This document shows, piece by piece, positions 11,734 to 24,230 of a stretch of DNA of 64,000 bases. The notes below the pieces were generated by a model. The model was not told the DNA's origin. It ran no database searches and saw only the letters and a program-made list of their open reading frames with translations. The position numbers and the translations under genes were made by a program. Numbering within the stretch: position 1 is the stretch's first letter; every line of letters begins with the position of its first letter. This DNA is from Bryoerythrophyllum caledonicum (lineage: Eukaryota; Streptophyta; Bryopsida; Pottiales; Pottiaceae), in NCBI GenBank assembly GCA_963971425.1, contig OZ020517.1, positions 15,409,297-15,473,296 on the forward strand, given 5' to 3'.

Positions 11734-12106
11734 CTACCGTAGGTGAACCTCTAGTTCGGCGTTTATTAATTAGAAAAATGCTTGCCGAATTAAGTAGAAA
11801 AATATTTAATAAAATTGCTGAAGCTAGAGAAACTCTATATTTACAAATTTTGTCACGTTGGAAGACATCAAAGGAGAGTGGGGCTTGGAAAAGCCTCCCT
11901 TCAAGGTTGTGTATGCATGGAGGCTTTGATTTAGAACCCCAAGGTCTTGGATCCAAGCCACATGACCATCAAGTGTGCTAAATATAGTAGTATGTGATTT
12001 CTTGCCAAAAATTAATTAATTTTTATTTTGGATGCCAAATGGCCTTTTCTCACTCTAATTAATTATTTAGCATGGAGGTGGCGAACTAGAGGTTCAACTA
12101 CGGTAG
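11734..12106. mobile_element. 373-bp MITE-like element with 25-bp terminal inverted repeats
   Basis: CTACCGTAGGTGAACCTCTA at 11734 and its inverse at 12082-12106 match over 25 bases with one mismatch. The interior is AT-rich and non-coding. No clear target duplication is visible, so the superfamily is not assigned. Confidence 0.65.
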
Positions 12107-14085
12107 TTGACATCAGTGGCGGTGCAAGCTGGGCAAGTTGGGTCCATTGAAATCCTCATGATCATGTGTGTGTCAACACCTTTGTAACTTCAATTTGTAT
12201 CAAACAATTCCATTAGCCCAACAACAAAAATTCCTACCAACAATCTAATAGCAACATAGTATGGTCAATTACCAACGGGTATCAACAATCATGACATCGC
12301 CTCAAGACCATATAGTTTGCATGCACTTGAGAGCTACACACGATTTTTGAGTAGGTCATTACTTATACTCTTATGCCTCAAATAAAATTCTACAAGGTGT
12401 AGCCGGATGTAATATGGTCATTAACAGAGTTGCCTCATAATGAAAGAAACAAGAACCTATGGCTAGAATAGTAAGAGGTAGAAATACACTGAGGTTACTC
12501 ACTTTTGGATCCAAAAAAATATACTATGCAGCATATTTTTTTTGGTGCCCTCTATAAATCTTTGTTGAATGCCAACCGTCCATTGAAAAAATCTGAAGAA
12601 ATCGTAGCCAAGAAATGTTAGGTGATCGGAAGATATTTTATACAAGGTGTTGATTTTTTGGACTTCGTGTTTACAAGACACTTGTACACTTTTTACCATT
12701 TATGTTTCCAAACTAGAATTTCCAATCATAATGCCCAAACTCAATATGGTGTTAGTGGATCTTGAAATTTTCATAGAACTTTATACTCTGAATCTCTCAA
12801 AAAAAGTATATGTGGCCAAATTTAGATACTTGTGAGAGGTATATAGTAGTCATGGATATGCCTTTGTTGATTGAACCCTAAGGTGGAATTCCAATAATTT
12901 AAGTTCATTGTAATTTTATAGAAATCAACAATCATATTTTGCACTTAAGAATTTTAAAATCAAAAGGAGGTTGGCATTATTTAGCAAGAAAACACTCGCG
13001 ACTCCGGTCCATGGCCCTTAGTGATAGGTTTTTAATACTAGTATAGTCGACTATCACCCTAAGTAAAGCTGGTAAGAGAGACAAGCGAGGATTCAAATTT
13101 TGTTAGTGTCAACATGAATAGGTTTTTTGGTTGGTAGTTTCATCGAAGAAGATAAAAGGCTCTGAAACTTGTTGTGAAAGGGGGTAAAAATCGAGATTCA
13201 TAAATGGTTATGGAAGTTGAACTAATGGAATTCAAAATGTTATTTTAATATTATTCTATGCATCCATATGAACAATGCCTAATAGTCCATGTAGTGAGAA
13301 ATTAGGTTGAGGGGAGATAGGCAGGTGTATGTAAATTTAACGTGCATGTAGTGGATTATCGGTCCACTGAAGCAACAATATAATAGGGTGCAGTCCAAAA
13401 CCTATCAACGTGTCGCTTGTACCCTGTCTATGATTTGTCCCTATTACATTAACGATCTAGTGTTTGTTTGATATTATTTTGATGGCTTCCATTTGGTTCA
13501 TTTGCCAAATCTAAATTGGTCGATTTGATGTGAGTTGCATTAGTACAAACAAAGTCCTTAAATATGGTGGTCATTTCTAGATCTAGGACGGATAATAGTA
13601 GGATGTGATCTAGGACGGATCACATCCTATATTATTCGTCCAAGATCCAAAACTGGGATAATGTTAGAGAATCAAGAGAGAGAAAGATACTCTATTCAAA
13701 ATTACCTGAGAGAAGGATTTACTTATTATGAAGTGGAATATTATTCGTTAATTCTTTTATTTGAGAGTCGCACTCAAGCTGAGCATTAAGAAAATTCTAG
13801 TTCAAAGGGACTCAAAGTTGGTGTGTAAGCAAGTTGATGGGAGTTGGAGAATAAGATTTGATGCACTAATAAGTTTGCATGAGAAAGTGTCAAGGGCACG
13901 GAAATAACCAACAAGTGATTTGAGGCTAGAAGAGAGTTCAAGACAAGAACTAATAAGAACTTGGATTAACAAGATGAGTACACAAACAACACCAAGAAAG
14001 GTGAGCTAGAACTCCAAAGATTGCATTGTCAAGATTGAAGAACTCTTCAACCTCAACTCCCACATATACTCCTAGAACTACTACC
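12107..14085. other. AT-rich repetitive-looking DNA without genes
   Basis: About 2 kb with only very short open frames. Local direct and inverted pairs occur (for example around 13590-13640, where GGATNNNATCCTA-like words repeat), consistent with old transposon debris. Nothing assignable. Confidence 0.4.
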
Positions 14086-14190
14086 AACAGAAACTTCCAC
14101 AGAAGCTTCTAGCGGCTGCCAATAGAAACTTCCAAAGAAGCTTCTAGAGGATTGCCGACAGAAACTTCCAGAGAAGCTTCCAATGGAAAC
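14086..14190. repeat. 35-36-bp tandem repeat, three copies
   Basis: Three successive units share AGAAACTTCCA, then AGAAGCTTC, with a TAG-rich spacer. Similar TTCTAGAAGG words continue on both sides of the neighbouring MITE, so the MITE seems to have landed in this array. Confidence 0.65.
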
Positions 14191-14213
14191 TTCTAGAAGG
14201 TTTCTAAGACTTA

Positions 14214-14737
14214 GGGCCACTTCACACTTGGTGCCAAGTCGACAGGCCGTTGATTTCCACCAATGAGAGTGCTAGAATGGCCAAAGTCCGGACTTTGGGC
14301 CTTCACACTTGTGCCCAAACTCCAAAGATCGTCGTCCTACATGGCAACACTTTTGGGTTGTTTTCGCGCCAAAGCGACGGCCTCTTCAACAAAATTTGGG
14401 TCGCCCATTTTAGTCGACCCAAACTACAATCGAGAGTCCATCGATTTTTTTTTATTAAAATAATCAAAAACTGATAAGATCTAGACCGTTAGATGAAAGA
14501 GACCGAATTTTTGGGCTGATTACTTTGGCTGATTTTTTTGGGCTGATTTTTTTTGGCGTAATGATATGGGGTTTGGACTTTGGACTTGGCCTTTGGAGCT
14601 TCACACCACGACCGGCCAAACCTTCAATCTATATTATCTAATGTATTTTTTTGGCAAAAAAGTTTGGCCTCTTGCCATAGTTTGGCCACTCATTTTGACG
14701 GTCGGCTTCTCGACTTGGACATAGTGTGAAGCGGCCC
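14214..14737. mobile_element. 524-bp PIF/Harbinger-type MITE with TTA target duplication
   Basis: The ends are inverted copies over about 30 bp: GGGCCACTTCACACTTGG at 14214 and, on the other strand, GGGCCGCTTCACAC ending at 14737. TTA flanks both sides (14211-14213 and 14738-14740). A 3-bp TTA duplication with GGGCC-type ends is typical of Tourist/Harbinger MITEs. No coding content. Confidence 0.75.
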
Positions 14738-14908
14738 TTAATCCTAGAAGGTTTAACAAACTTACTAGAAGGTTCTAGAGGCTATGTCATTAACAGAAAG
14801 TCATCAAATTTAGTAATAGATTTGTGATATTTTCAAATGAGCATGTTCCTTGTGGTTTGATCATGGAAGCCGATAATTTAGCAAAAACAATGAAGTTTTA
14901 ATATATGG

Positions 14909-17860
14909 ATGCATAGGCCCTATGATCAGTCTTATTACATGAAAAGCACAAATATAATCATTCATAGACAAATAAAGATGATGGCTATACTAATGTTCCA
15001 TGGAGAAGATCGAGAAGATCCTGAGGCGTATTTGAGGGAGTTTAAATGTGCATGCATGGCAAATGGTGATGTGGACAAGGCTAATTGGTTGCAGCTCTTC
15101 TTGATTTTCATAAAGAAGCTCCCAGTTGGTGGTATGTACGTCAAATAATCATAGTACAAGGAAAATGGGAGGAGTTCAAAAAGACATCTATTAAAGAGTT
15201 TCAATCAAAGGAGAGCTATCAGAGTCTCTTAGCGTTGTTAAATAGTATACAACGGTTACCACAAGAGAGTGTGAGGACGTACAGTGAGCGGGTTTGTAAA
15301 CTTTGATTATGCATAGATAAATGTGTCTCAAGGAATGTGGCAGCTATGGCAAGCGCGACAGAAATGGACTTGTCTATGGCACTGTTATGGATCAACAGCT
15401 TGATTTTGAGAAGCTTCATCTACATATTCTTACTTGTTTTACAGGAGGTCATGGCCTTTGTCAATCCAACCACTGTTGATGAGGCTATAACATTTGCGCA
15501 GCAAATGAAAGAAAATCTATGCAACATTGGACGACCACTTGTTGCATTGCAAACCATACTAGTTGTTCAAATGACTTTAGTCGTCCAGGGAAGGGAGGTA
15601 AACATGAAAGTTGGATTTGTCATAGTTAATAAGTGACATGGAGGAAGTGAAGCTGTTCACACTCCAAAGTTTGCCATTTGTGTTGCAAAAGGGTGATTGG
15701 AAGGGCAAGAGATCTAGCTCCTCATTTGTAGTGTGTCCATGGGTGTGGTTTTAATAAACATTACCAAGGACATCGGTACCAAGGAACAAAGAAAGCATTG
15801 TCAACAATCATCAAGGCAATAAACTATACCAAGGAACAAAGAAAGCATTGTCAACAATCATCTGAAAGCAAGAGCCACGTGGCTCAGAGGGTGAAAGTCC
15901 ACTAAGGTGGTATATTTATAGTGTCACAAATGGTTTTGGAAAGTGTCACAAACCTCCATTTGCTGCATAGTGCAAATGTGGGATTGATCTTGGAATTCTA
16001 TCGATGGAATGTGATAATTGCCTTGATTTAAATTCTAGAAACCCCAAAAATGTTGAGTTCTGACTTACGGTTTGGCCAATATAGGTATAACTTTCATTAG
16101 TATATACCTATCACAAGTATATGACATTTGCCAAATATACCTATTTTGAGAGTTCTAGGAAGTTAAATACTTCAAAAGTTTTGTGACACACTCACGCCAT
16201 ATAGTGTTCAAATATTATAATTGAAAATTTTAGATCGGAAACTTATTTTCACTTTTATTGCTAAATAACGAGATATTTCTTCAAGGCTCCTAAAATAGGA
16301 CTCAATGTTGATTTTTTCTTTGATTTCTTATCCAATTAGATACATCATGCATAGATCCATCTTGAAACATACTTTTTTCTGAAGAAAAACCTTTTTTTTT
16401 CCATTAAATTGGGCAAAATCAAGTTTTTTTGTCCAAATAAATATACATTTGGGTATATTTTTTTTGTCCAAAAGTGAGTAACCCTAGCTGACTTCTACCC
16501 TAGATCACTATGCTTGAATATAGATTGAAATTTTCAATCATCTACTTAAGAAGATTTAGAGAAACAGGGATAATCAAGTACGACTTTTAAATAGTGGAAT
16601 CTACAATAAAAAATCGAAATGGCTGACATAGAGATCAGCCAAAGACATCATGAGTTCTCTTAAGCGGCAATCTTGGATAATATGAATGACGGTATCACAT
16701 TTGAACAAGTAATAAAAAAATGTTCTTCTCCACGTCAAAACTTGAGTCAGTCTGTCATGTAGGCAAAGAAAGGAGGTTGCGGCAATGGATGTCATCTCAC
16801 AAAATGAAGCCTACAAAGACATACATTTCCCATAGGTTGAAGCGTTAATCAACGGTTTCCATCTAAAAGGGTGTATGCTGGACAATGGAGAAGTAGTAAA
16901 GGTGATGGTGCCATGGTTAATAGTAGACATTGATTTAATACCGAATCAAAATTCTACTATCAAATTGAAAGCGATGGACCAACAAAGCAAGCATTTTCTT
17001 AGTTAGGTATCCGATCTTCCTGTAATGGCGAACATTGTTACTATCAAGTTAGATTTTTTAGCCGTAGACATTGCGGAGACTGTTGGAGGCTACTCGGTCA
17101 TTTTACAAAGACCCTAGTTGTATAAAGTGAAGCGAGTGAATTACTAGGACAAAGGACATTTGAAGATAGGTCCATAGAAAAATTGGGTGCCTATTATTGT
17201 TGCGCCAAGAGAAGTAGCCAATGGGCCACATTCATTATTGAGAAGCAACCTTAGGATATTTTAGCAGATACAACTAGACCTTAAGCATGAGTTCCGAGAA
17301 CAACGTAGACATTGAGGATGAGTCAAAAGCCAAAGTATTTGGTCTTGACTCTTTACCTTAGATGATTGGACGAGAGCCACTTCAACTATGCAAAAATATA
17401 GCCTAGAACAAAAATGATTTAATCTCAGAAGTAAAGTTGGGTCCATCATTGACAGTAGAAGAGCGAAGTACATACAAAAAATTGTTATTAGAATCATTTG
17501 ATTTATTTAATACAAATTATTCCAATCTATTAAACTACAAGCTATAAAAGTGGATCAACACTAAATTGAATTGGTAGAAAGAGCCGTGCCTATGCAAGCA
17601 CGTCAACAAAGAATGTCACTTAAGAAGATGGCTATTTTTAAAAACAAGATTGATTGGCAACTATGTGATATTAAAAAAACTAAAAGCAATTGTATGAGGC
17701 ACACTCATTCAAAATCAACAAATTATAGCTCACAGCTAGTTGATACAAGAAGAAGGAGACCTTTGGGTCCCCATTTGGGAGCCGGCGTGAATAAAGTGTC
17801 CGTTCATTCCGCCCTAGTTGATATAATCTCATAGCTTGATATGTTATTTCAATTCAACCG
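14909..17860 (+). mobile_element. decayed Ty3/gypsy retroelement fragment
   Basis: Fossil on the + strand. A gag-like stretch is recognisable near 14990-15640 (FHGEDREDPEAYLREFKCAC, KWEEFKKTSIKEFQ, RTYSERVCKL). A region resembling an aspartic protease domain lies near 16830-17000, and the beginning of a reverse-transcriptase domain near 17560-17680. It is broken many times and lacks recognisable LTRs, integrase and RNase H. It belongs to a different lineage from the larger element to its right and looks older. Confidence 0.6.
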
Positions 17861-18700
17861 GCTTCTTTTAGATCCAAAACTATAACAACTTAATGAAACC
17901 CTCTTCTAATTTTTTTGTATTCCATTAACTTTTGAAGCCATATATGTCTTACATAGAATCTATCTTCCTTTGAAGGCAATATTCATAATCTTTGTTTCAT
18001 ATACACATGTTATTTGTTTTATTTAACAAGTGTAGATCCCTCTCATCTCCAACGAGGCATGGAGAGCCCCTTGGAACTCTATCCTAGCAGGAGACCATGT
18101 CTTGGGATACCATGTCTGAGCATGATACTTTAGTTCCAGGCGATATCTTGTCCCGGAGCAATATCATGATCTCGCACAATATCCTTTCATAACGTAATAC
18201 CTTGTTTTGTTGCTATATCATGTCCTAGCGCATTACCTATCTTAATGGCAATAATTTACCTCAAGTATTTCATTTGGCTAATTTCATCCAACGGATTCTA
18301 GCACGGAATCGTCCGAGATTGCCAAATTGACAAGATTTAATAATATATAGAGAAAGAGAAATTTTAGTAAGTAAAATTTGTATTAGCTTTGTTTATACCA
18401 ATCCTCTTTAAAGATCAAAGTTCATCTATTGTAAATAATAGCTTAATTTGTACGTCAAAGCTATGATTTCATAAGTTTTGACTCTTGATATTGATCATAA
18501 ATATTAAAATCAATTAAATAGCTCTAAACCTGTATGAACAGCTCAAAGACAAAAATTTAGCTAAGATTCATGGTACAATATGACTTTTCCTTCTCTATTT
18601 TTAGAGGCACGTATAACAACTTCTATCAACTTTAGAGACCACAACACGTTTGTATTCATAATAAGGATATACCACATAAGCTCTTACATATCTAATAACT
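17861..18700. other. AT-rich DNA between two retroelement fossils
   Basis: No gene recognised. It contains the short-period minisatellite at 18093-18240 (separate entry); the rest is AT-rich and unassigned. Confidence 0.4.
18093..18240. repeat. short-period minisatellite, 18-19-bp units
   Basis: About eight degenerate units following the pattern ATGTCCYRGCRCAATATC, for example TTGTCCCGGAGCAATATC and ATGATCTCGCACAATATC, in head-to-tail order. Confidence 0.6.
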
Positions 18701-19270
18701 TGTTGTGTAAAGAAAGATCGATAGCCACAACAGATCGAGAGTCCTAACCAACATCAAATAAACAAAAAACATACATTAAAATAAGTATACGTAATACACC
18801 CTCAAGGAATAAGTATGAAATCACTCACGTAGTCATGCGTCTCGCACTCCACGAAGGGAGAATCAACGAGTGGAAGTAGTATAAGAGAATGTAGAGCCTT
18901 TACTAATGATAAACAATCACTTACAAGCAAAATTAATAACTAACATTCTCTAACTCACTCACAAAGCTTAACTTGTCAAAGACGTCAAGTCAAGGACATG
19001 TGCGACGCTATACGCACACGCATATAACCCTAAGTGGATGAAAATCATCCATGGATGAATTTGGTGTGCCGCCGTTTGTCCCTAAACACCCATAGATTAG
19101 TAACAAACTACTCTACGCTAAAACTACGATACGGAGAGGCCCTCGACGCCACGTCTCGTGATAGCTGTCGTGTAAAGAAAGATTGTTAACCACAACAGAT
19201 CGAGAGCCCTAATAACATCAAATAAACGAAAAACATATACTAACACAAGTATACGTAATACACCCTCAAG
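18701..19270. repeat. 105-bp direct repeat on both sides of the left LTR
   Basis: A segment beginning TGTTGTGTAAAGAAAGAT and ending ACACCCTCAAG occurs at 18701-18805 and again at 19166-19270, nearly nine bases in ten alike. The LTR copy at 18806-19163 lies exactly between them, so the order is A-LTR-A'. This is too long for a target-site duplication. Confidence 0.7.
18806..19163 (-). repeat. left LTR (3' LTR) of the Ty3/gypsy element
   Basis: 358 bp, same orientation as the copy at 29369-29727 and matching along its whole length with scattered differences, many of them C/T or G/A transitions as expected for methylated, decaying repeats. Confidence 0.8.
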
Positions 19271-19593
19271 TGCCCCCTCTAGCGGATAAAGAGACTATTT
19301 ATCCAGCTAGGACCATAGTACAACACTAACAAGACTAAAAGCCATGGTGATGTTGCTGCAACAACTGTACGCATCCAGTCGAAGATGTCGCCCGTCGCTG
19401 AATCAATAAGCATATCGAGAAGTAACAAAGAAAGGATAGGCTGGGTACAATGTAAGCCCCATCTTTAATCACTCTAGTTAGACAACTTTGTTGCAAATTC
19501 CTTGGTCAATCTCCTCGTTGCCAAACCCTAAATCAAAACGAGGAACTCCAACTCAATGGCAATGCACCACACAGTAACAAGTCTACAAGGAAT

Positions 19594-19956
19594 TCAAGCC
19601 GTTTCATCATGCAAAACGTGGCGTGAAGACTTCCGATAAGGAGGGCAAGTCCAATCCCTGGACGGTAATGTAGAAAAAGGTGGCGTCAAGCAAGTTGTAT
19701 GCCAACCAAGCTGGCAGTGGTCACAAAGCAACATGGTAGCCGCGCCCTTCTTTTCACCACACACAAAACACGCAAGGCCGTTAGGTATAACGGCCAACTC
19801 CAAATGAACAGAGCCATCAATGGGTAAATGGCAGGAAGCACAATTCTTAGAGTGATCCCGACACTCTTGGCCATCCTTGCCTTCCAGCAACAAGATGCCA
19901 CTGGGCAACACATCCTTCACGCGAAGAATGGTGCCCTCAACCTTGACTTCCAACAT
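19594..19956 (-). other. PHD-finger domain of the Ty3/gypsy fossil
   Basis: The peptide has the C4HC3 spacing of a PHD zinc finger: CFVCGEKKGAATMLLCDHC, then GWHTTC and DWTCPPY. It sits after the integrase at the C-terminal end of Pol, where chromoviruses carry a chromodomain. PHD fingers read histone H3 tails, so a role in choosing insertion sites is a reasonable inference. Fossil part; not expected to be expressed as a working protein. Confidence 0.75.
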
Positions 19957-20047
19957 CGTGGGCGCCTCACGTTGTACTTAAACATAATCCCCCCGTGGAG
20001 AAACGTCACGGTCGAAGTTGGTAGGCACTGCTACAAATACAAGCGTA

Positions 20048-20792
20048 CTATAAGGTGTCACGGTGTTGAGCGATCGACAAGTTCTCCATGGCCATGGGCA
20101 TAGCCCGCTTTAAGAACTCTGCCCAATCCTGTAGACAGTGGGCCCATCCCTCTGGATTGTCCAAATCCACAACCGAAGCCAACTTTTCCCGAACGAAACT
20201 CGGTAAAATTAGCTCCCGCCCGTATAACAATTGATACAGAGTGAAAGCAGCCAGTGAAGCCTATCGGCTAAACCGGTACGCCATGGCAATCCATGGTATC
20301 ATTAGATCCCAATGACGGTGGCCACCCCGAAGTAATCCATATTTCTGTAGGCCCCGCTTCACGATCTGAACCACACCCTCTGCCAAACCGTCCGCTTCCG
20401 AGAGATCCCGAAAAGTCGTACGATGGTCAATCAAACATTGGTACACAAAATTTTGAAAGCCCCAAGGAACTCACGTCCTTGGTCTATCAAAACCTTAGCT
20501 GGGGCTCCAAACAAGCCAACACCCGATCAAGGAATGCCATGGCCGCCAACTCTGAACAGTTCTGCGGAAGAGCCACGAACTCAATCCACTTGCTGAAATA
20601 CTCCACCATCACCAAGACATATTTGGCTCCGCGTAGAGTCACGGCAAGTGGACCAACTAAGTCTATAGACCACCAGTAATATAGCCCCATAATGGGCAAA
20701 GACTGTAACTCAGATGATAAGGTGTTGAAGCTGGATCTAACCCAATCACATACTTCACACCAAGAAACATACGTGGCGACCTGTTGATACAC
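20048..20792 (-). other. integrase core and C-terminal region of the Ty3/gypsy fossil
   Basis: Recognisable stretches include YVSWCEVCDWVRSS (end of the HHCC zinc-binding part), SIDLVGPLAVTLRGAKYVLV (first catalytic Asp of the DDE core) and FRDLSEADGLAEGVVQIVKR (core end). The gap to the N-terminal part is filled by a later insertion. Confidence 0.75.
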
Positions 20793-20793
20793 C

Positions 20794-22670
20794 CCGGTAT
20801 CCTGATGGAAATTCTTCTATCATGTAGATATTAATACCAGTGTGGATATGTTTTGATTACAGCTAGTGGTTAGATGAGGTAAAAAGGTTTGGTCGTGGTG
20901 AGAACCACGGTTTGAGGATTTGGGCAAGTGTTAGCATGTAGGTGCTGCACCGCTCTTGTCACTGCTCAGGGGGGATAGGTAGCGGGTTGACTGGTATTTT
21001 TCCTGCCTCACTAGCGAGCCAAGCCGTGGGCCGCCCAACCACTCGACGGGCTCGATCGGGTTTGAACTCGGACCGGCGGTGGCCACTGACCACGACATTT
21101 CCAGCCAACCAAGTCCACGACTTGGCGATCAGGTTGTGCGAATCAACACCTTTATACGTCCGTACCATCAGCTATCTTACGATAAGTTTTTTTTATTTAG
21201 TTATTTTTTTTATTTTACTTATCTTGTTGGTTGGAAGGTTTAAGTTTTTAGTCTTCCAATAAATAAAAGACTAGGGGATTTTTATATGGTTGAAAGTGGA
21301 AAGGATAAGAAAGTAATGAAGTACCTTGTGGGGTACTTTGGATAGGGTGACATGAGCTGGAGTGCCCACGTCCACTTGAGGTGGAAAATGTTAGGGGGGA
21401 GATTCCTTAGGGAGTGAGTGTGTGTGTGTGTGCGGGGGAAAGAGCAAGGGTTTGGAGCAGAACTTTGGCTGTGTATAACTCGTTGAGTTTGAATGATATG
21501 GAATTGAAAATTTGTGATCTTGTTCTTGTTTCAAGAGCTTTCCATACTCGTTTTAAATTTTGAATTCGGAGTTGTAGAGAAAAAGTTATTGAGGTTTTAA
21601 TTCTGTGAAAACCCGAGGCCATCCATTGAGGGGCAGAGGTTTCGAGGAGCCACAACTTCTTTTGTAGTTCTCAATTTGATTTGAGATTTTGAAGGACTGT
21701 GCATCTCTATCTTAGCTTTCTAGAAAGATATTACAATTGAGATTTGGAGTTGTGAGCAAGAAGTTATAGAGATCTGAATGAATAGAGGTAGGTAGAACTT
21801 TGATTGTCCATAACTTTTAGACAGTAGTTTAGAATTGTTTGAGAATTGTAAGGTGCGTGAACCATGGTCATAGCTCTTCAAAAAGTCATTACAATTGAGA
21901 TTTGGAGTTTTGAAGAAGAAATTATGAGCGATTGAATATCTGGAGGGGCAGAACTTTGAACTCGTATACCTTTCGGACAGTAGTTTAGATTGACTTGAAA
22001 TTTAGAGGAGTGTTAGTTGTCTGAATTAGCTTTCTAGAGAGCTATTACACTTAGTATTTAAATTTTTGAGTCATCTGTGTCACTTGTTTGAAGGTTACAG
22101 CCTTGGTGAAACTTTTCCATTGTGTTTTTGAACACTTCTTCTGAGTTTCTTAGTGTTTTTGAACACTTAAAGACTTTGGAGTTGAAGGATGGAAGAATTG
22201 AAGACTTGAGGCTTGAAGAGAAGAGAAGATGGAGACAAGTGTGTTGTGGCTTGTGGTCCGATTTCTTTTTTTGTGATTCCAAGCCAGCTTTGGAGGCTAG
22301 TTGTATTTCAATTCTGTTCTTGTAAACTCTGTTGCGGCGAAGTTGGGTTAATTGCCCACATGGTCGTGTTTATGTCGTTCCCACCGATGAAGCACGTTTG
22401 CTGGTCACCGTGGATTTGAATTTTAGGAGCGAATCTTTCGGACGGTTTCAGCTTGTGGTCTGGCCGTCCCGTTTTACCTGTCCGAGGCCGTGGTTTCTTA
22501 TCATCCACCTTTACCCTTAACCTTTTAGAGCCACCACATGATAGGCCAACGGAGAGGAGTTTGAAGACTGAAGTCCGAAGACCACAAGATTTGACAGAAC
22601 TCCGTAGCAAACTATACGAAGTCGCAGCCAGATACCTCGCATATTCTCAAAGCGCACTCCTCTCTACACG
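20794..22670. mobile_element. 1.88-kb element inserted in the integrase region, flanked by 5-bp repeats
   Basis: ACACC lies on both edges (20789-20793 and 22671-22675), and integrase similarity resumes directly beyond each edge. The insert has no coding domain. It contains three to four imperfect tandem units of about 160-177 bp between about 21450 and 22070 (sharing TTACAATTGAGATTTGGAG). A 5-bp duplication and no genes fit a solo LTR of another family, but TG...CA ends are not evident at these borders. Confidence 0.6.
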
Positions 22671-22945
22671 ACACCGGTCCACCAATATTGGCTGCGGAAT
22701 ATCGAATGAGTCCGTTGCACACCAAAATGTCCTAGGTCTTTGTGTACTTGCCATACCAACGAAGCTCTCTGATCTAGCCTTGGAATTATGCATCTAGTCC
22801 CATCTGACCACACCCAAAATGGAAGGACGTTTTCCCAACGGAACCTTACTATTTGGTGCCCAACTTTATCATGCTCCATAGCAGAAAGAGCTGGGGGAAG
22901 TGTTCCATATTGTAGCTTGTGCAAGACTAGACCGTCTTTCCACAC
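22671..22945 (-). other. integrase zinc-binding N-terminus of the Ty3/gypsy fossil
   Basis: Contains IIPRLDQRASLVWQVHKDLG, then HFGVQRTHSIFRSQYWW, which is the H-H half of the HHCC motif and the YWW block typical of gypsy integrases. Confidence 0.75.
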
Positions 22946-23249
22946 ATTGCTAACAACTTAGGCCCCTATCTGATTCCTCATACGTAGCCAAATCAGGCAA
23001 CGTCAATGTGGAGCAAGACATCAACGTCAGATAAATTGCTGCATGCTACCTGACACCAGTCAAATCCTCCTCCAAAGGACTTGGATTGCGAGACTGACCA
23101 TCTGCATCCAAGTTCGTGATGCTGATCCAATGTACAACCTCAAAGTCATACTCCTCAAGCAACAAAGCCCACCTGGCGAGCTTGCCAATAAGCTTGTGAG
23201 ACTCTATGAGCTACTTTAAAGGCTGATGGTCGGTCATCAACGTAAAATG

Positions 23250-23504
23250 TTACCCATATAAATAGGGCCTAAAATGGGCTATGGCCCAAATCGCAGCCAA
23301 AGCCTCCCGTTTATAAGACAAATAGTTGGACTCCCCATTGTTCTTGCTCCTAGAAGCAAACGCCACAACGTACGCTCTTCCTCCATCATCCTTCTGAGTC
23401 AACACAACCCCCAATCCTACAACACTCCAGTCTGTGTGCAATTGAAAGGGTTGTATAGCATCTGAACGCCGCAACACAGGCGCTAAACTGAGGTTCAACT
23501 TCAA
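23250..23504 (-). other. RNase H domain of the Ty3/gypsy fossil
   Basis: FQLHTDWSVVGLGVVLTQKD, VVAFASRSKN and YLSYKREALAAIWAIAHFRP are the standard Ty3/gypsy RNase H landmarks. Confidence 0.85.
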
Positions 23505-23579
23505 AGTAAGAAACGCTTGTTGCTGCTCCCGTCTTCAAGTCCATGGTTAATCCTTTCCTGTAAGAATAGTCAATGGTTT

Positions 23580-24230
23580 AGCAATAAAATTAAAGTTCTT
23601 GACAAATCGGCGATAGTAATTTGCCAAGCCAAGAAAAGCTCAAAGCCATGACACGTCGGTTGGGGCAGGAATCTTTTGCAACGCATCCACTTTGGCTTGC
23701 TACACGCCAAGACCCCCTAAAACAATCATATGTTCCAAATATGGCAACCGGTTGTGGAAGAACTTGCACTTGCAATGGTGCAAGCGCAATCCCTTCTACC
23801 GTAACCGCTTGAACACCGCCTGAAGATGCCTCACATGCTCTTGTGGATTGCTACTAAAATTGATAACATCATCAATGTAGCATCGAACAAACGATACACT
23901 GGTCAATACCCGGTCCATCACCCTCTAGAACTCAGCGGGTGTGTTCTTGAGGCCAAATGGGAGAAACTTCCAATGATAGAGTTGATCTCTCCCATCTTGA
24001 TCAACCCTCCAAAATGGAGTCTTCACTCGGTCACCCATCATCAATGGTAACTGGTGGTAACCAGATTGCAAATCTAAGGTACTAATAACTCTAGCGTGGC
24101 GCACCGCATCAAACAACTCCTCCGGCGTCGACATGGGATACTGGTCTGACTTGGTCATGCGAATGATCGGCTTATAATCCCCACGCATCCGCTTCTCCGT
24201 CTAGTTGCCAAAGATATCTTTCTTCTATAA
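23580..24230 (-). other. reverse transcriptase domain of the Ty3/gypsy fossil
   Basis: ISTLDLQSGYHQLPL, TPFWRVDQDGRDQLYHWKFL and PFGLKNTPAEF identify a Ty3/gypsy reverse transcriptase. Thumb-like sequence continues towards 23580. Confidence 0.85.

Noticed and set aside
18701-19270. The 105-bp flanking repeat as a target-site duplication
   Set aside because: LTR elements duplicate 4-6 bp; 105 bp needs another explanation.
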